DNA of 64,000 bases from contig JAJEAR010000070.1 of NCBI GenBank assembly GCA_022822665.1, positions 1 to 64,000 on the forward strand. The letters are read 5' to 3'. A model generated the notes under the pieces. It saw only the letters and a list, made by a program, of their open reading frames with translations. It was not told where the DNA came from and ran no database searches. The stretch's first letter is position 1. Each line of letters begins with the position of its first letter. Made by a program: the position numbers and the translations under genes. Below, one piece after another: positions 62,533 to 64,000 of this stretch. This DNA comes from Alphaproteobacteria bacterium (GTDB lineage: Bacteria > Pseudomonadota > Alphaproteobacteria > Thalassobaculales > Thalassobaculaceae).

Positions 62533-63921
62533 TCAGTCAGGTGACAGACCGGTGCCCAGGTACCGGCTTCGGACATCGAGGAAGTGCCGGTCCACATCGT
62601 ACAGTGTCACCGGAAGGTCGAGTGCCTGGGCGGTCAGCCGCCCCATCGCGAACTGCAGTTGCAGTGCCGCGATGAAGGCATCGCGCTCCGACTGGACGCG
62701 TCGGACCTGGGCATCGAGCAGCGCCTGCTCCGCATCGAGCACGTCCAGGACGGTCCGGGCCCCGACCGTTGCCTCCTGCTCGACGCCTTCAAGCGCGATC
62801 CGGGCCGACTCCTCCTCCTTGACCAGTGACTCGGTGCGCGCGAGCGACGTGGTCAGGTTCTCGTAGGCCCGAGCCGATCCCTCGATCACCGAGCGCCGGT
62901 ATGACTCGACGATGATGCGGCGCCGGTTGGCTTCCTCCTTCGCCGCCCGCACCTGCGAGTACACGACGCCGCCACGGTAGATCGGGACCCTCAGGTCAAG
63001 TTGCACCGCAGCGGTGTTGAAGCTGTTGTCGCTGGTGCCGTTGGTGTTCTGTGACCGCTGGGCCGTGGCGGACAGGCTCGCTGCGGGCAGCAGCTCTGCC
63101 TCGATGTCGGCGACCTGCTCGTTCGCGGCGCGTGCCTGGAACTTGGTCGTGATCAGGGAAAAGTTCCCCTCCAGCGCCGTCGCGACCGCTTCCTCCTGGT
63201 CCCCGGGAATCCACGAGGCCGGCAGATCGGGCTGGGTCAGGGTCCCGGGAAGTTCGCCCATGACCCGTTCGAAGACCATGTGCGATGACACGAGGTCACC
63301 CTCGGCCCTGGTCCTGTCGGCCTGGGCGCGGGCGACACGGGATTCAGCCTGTGCCACGTCGGTACGGGTGACCTCGCCAACGGCAAACCGGTCACGCGTT
63401 GCCTGCAACTGCTTGTCGAGCCGCTCCAGGTTGTTGATCCGCAGCGCCAGAACCGATTCATCGCGCAGCACGTTGACATAGGCCGCCGACGCGTCGAGCA
63501 GCACCTGCTGTTCGGCGGCGCCGAGCCGGGCCCGTTCCGCCTGGATCTCGTTGATGGCCACGCGTTCGCGCGCCGTCCTGCGTCCGCCGTCGTAGATCGT
63601 CTGGTCGACCCTGAGCTGGCCGAGAACCGGATAGGAACGGGTCTTCAGTCTGCTTACCCTGTTCTCGCCGTGGGTGTAGGTGGCCCCGGCCTGGAACAGC
63701 GAGGAGACCGTCGGCCGCCAGGCGCCATCGGCCTGGGCAATGCGCTCGTTCGTTGTCCGCAGGGCGGCACGCGCCGCCTGCAGGTCGGGGTTGCCTTCAT
63801 AGGCCATGACCAGGGCCTCTTCGAAGGTCTGTGCGCCAGGAGATCCGGCGAGCGCCATGCACCCGGTGACAAGGCCGACCACCATGCAGAGCCGTGCGCT
63901 ACGCCTGATGTTGCCGTTCAT
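62533..63921 (-). CDS. tolC: TolC-family outer membrane efflux protein
   Basis: A 462-residue outer-membrane channel with a signal peptide (residues 1-30, CMVVGLVTGCMALAGSPGAQ). TFEEALVMAYEGNPDLQAARA and SARAYENLTTSLARTESLV are the two repeated OEP domains of TolC, each giving helices and beta strands of the trimeric tunnel. GARTVLDVLDAEQALLDAQV near residue 385 is a family hallmark. It exports drugs, toxins or type I substrates with inner-membrane partners that are not in the window. Starts at ATG 63921; an upstream frame overlaps its ATG but is unassigned. Confidence 0.92.
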   Translation of the reverse strand: MNGNIRRSARLCMVVGLVTGCMALAGSPGAQTFEEALVMAYEGNPDLQAARAALRTTNERIAQADGAWRPTVSSLFQAGATYTHGENRVSRLKTRSYPVLGQLRVDQTIYDGGRRTARERVAINEIQAERARLGAAEQQVLLDASAAYVNVLRDESVLALRINNLERLDKQLQATRDRFAVGEVTRTDVAQAESRVARAQADRTRAEGDLVSSHMVFERVMGELPGTLTQPDLPASWIPGDQEEAVATALEGNFSLITTKFQARAANEQVADIEAELLPAASLSATAQRSQNTNGTSDNSFNTAAVQLDLRVPIYRGGVVYSQVRAAKEEANRRRIIVESYRRSVIEGSARAYENLTTSLARTESLVKEEESARIALEGVEQEATVGARTVLDVLDAEQALLDAQVRRVQSERDAFIAALQLQFAMGRLTAQALDLPVTLYDVDRHFLDVRSRYLGTGLSPD

Positions 63922-64000
63922 CTCGCTACTTCCCCGATTCCGCCCGGCAATCGGACGCCCCGCCCGCGGCTCAGCGCTGCGCGGATGATTACCACCGGCC

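Noticed and set aside
63918..64000. Open frame entering from the right edge and overlapping the tolC-like ATG in an ATGA arrangement
   Set aside because: The visible 27 codons (ending GGIGEVAR) match nothing I recognise, and one edge fragment is too little to support a gene.

Overview
This 64 kb window comes from the chromosome of a GC-rich alphaproteobacterium. I infer this from four things: a PopZ/DUF2497 protein beside valS and a TolC-type channel, a DksA whose zinc-finger cysteines are reduced to CxxT/SxxA, an alphaproteobacterial-type L32, and the neighbouring alaS, recA and dksA genes. The metabolic content (TRAP and sugar ABC uptake, many SDR and LLM oxidoreductases, Rieske and molybdenum hydroxylases) fits a heterotroph living on diverse carboxylates and aromatics. 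No species can be named from the sequence alone.

Layout. 1-260: edge of a VapBC-type toxin-antitoxin pair with a palindromic operator. 470-4980: a ribose/xylose-class ABC transporter (ATPase, permease, binding protein) convergent with a xylulokinase-like gene. 5.6-9.3 kb: LLM oxidoreductase, cupin, an arsR-arsI pair with a clear leaderless promoter, and an SDR. 9.3-16.7 kb: a TcuA-like flavoprotein, an orphan TRAP binding protein with a strong terminator, amidohydrolase, SDR, enoyl-CoA hydratase and a DAO-family oxidase. 16.7-20.2 kb: L32, biotin-dependent carboxylase alpha subunit and an aminotransferase. 20.2-24.7 kb: two tandem histidine phosphatases facing a MoxR / secreted protein / VWA / NlpC-P60 group. 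24.8-34.8 kb: housekeeping block alaS, recA, dksA, then a YhaN/YhaO-like SMC-nuclease pair. 34.9-35.8 kb: a decayed DUF4143 ATPase. 36.1-43.8 kb: a catabolic cluster (FAD monooxygenase, MoaD-like protein, molybdenum hydroxylase, Rieske dioxygenase alpha and beta, LLM monooxygenase, Asp/Glu-racemase-fold protein). 43.9-46.4 kb: a tightly packed five-gene membrane redox cluster built around a ferric-reductase/Rieske fusion. 46.4-47.9 kb: an NADP-dependent oxidoreductase and a MaoC hydratase. 47.98-48.25 kb: tRNA-Cys, tRNA-Asn and a terminator.

48.3-55.3 kb is an accessory island directly behind the tRNAs. It holds a two-gene module (small protein plus a large protein with a degenerate ImmA/IrrE-like domain) behind a palindrome-bearing promoter, two diverged copies of a GSU2403-family nucleotidyltransferase (one internally deleted, one with a single-base slip in a G tract), a second VapBC pair, a transposase remnant and an HNH endonuclease. 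55.4-59.2 kb: LLM oxidoreductase, SDR and GMC oxidoreductase. 59.2-63.9 kb: valS, popZ-like gene and tolC-like gene.

The best candidates for undescribed biology are the membrane Rieske/ferric-reductase cluster (43867-46366), the island module at 48808-50590, and the catabolic cluster with a cysteine-less racemase-fold protein. All three are inferred from motifs and gene order only.
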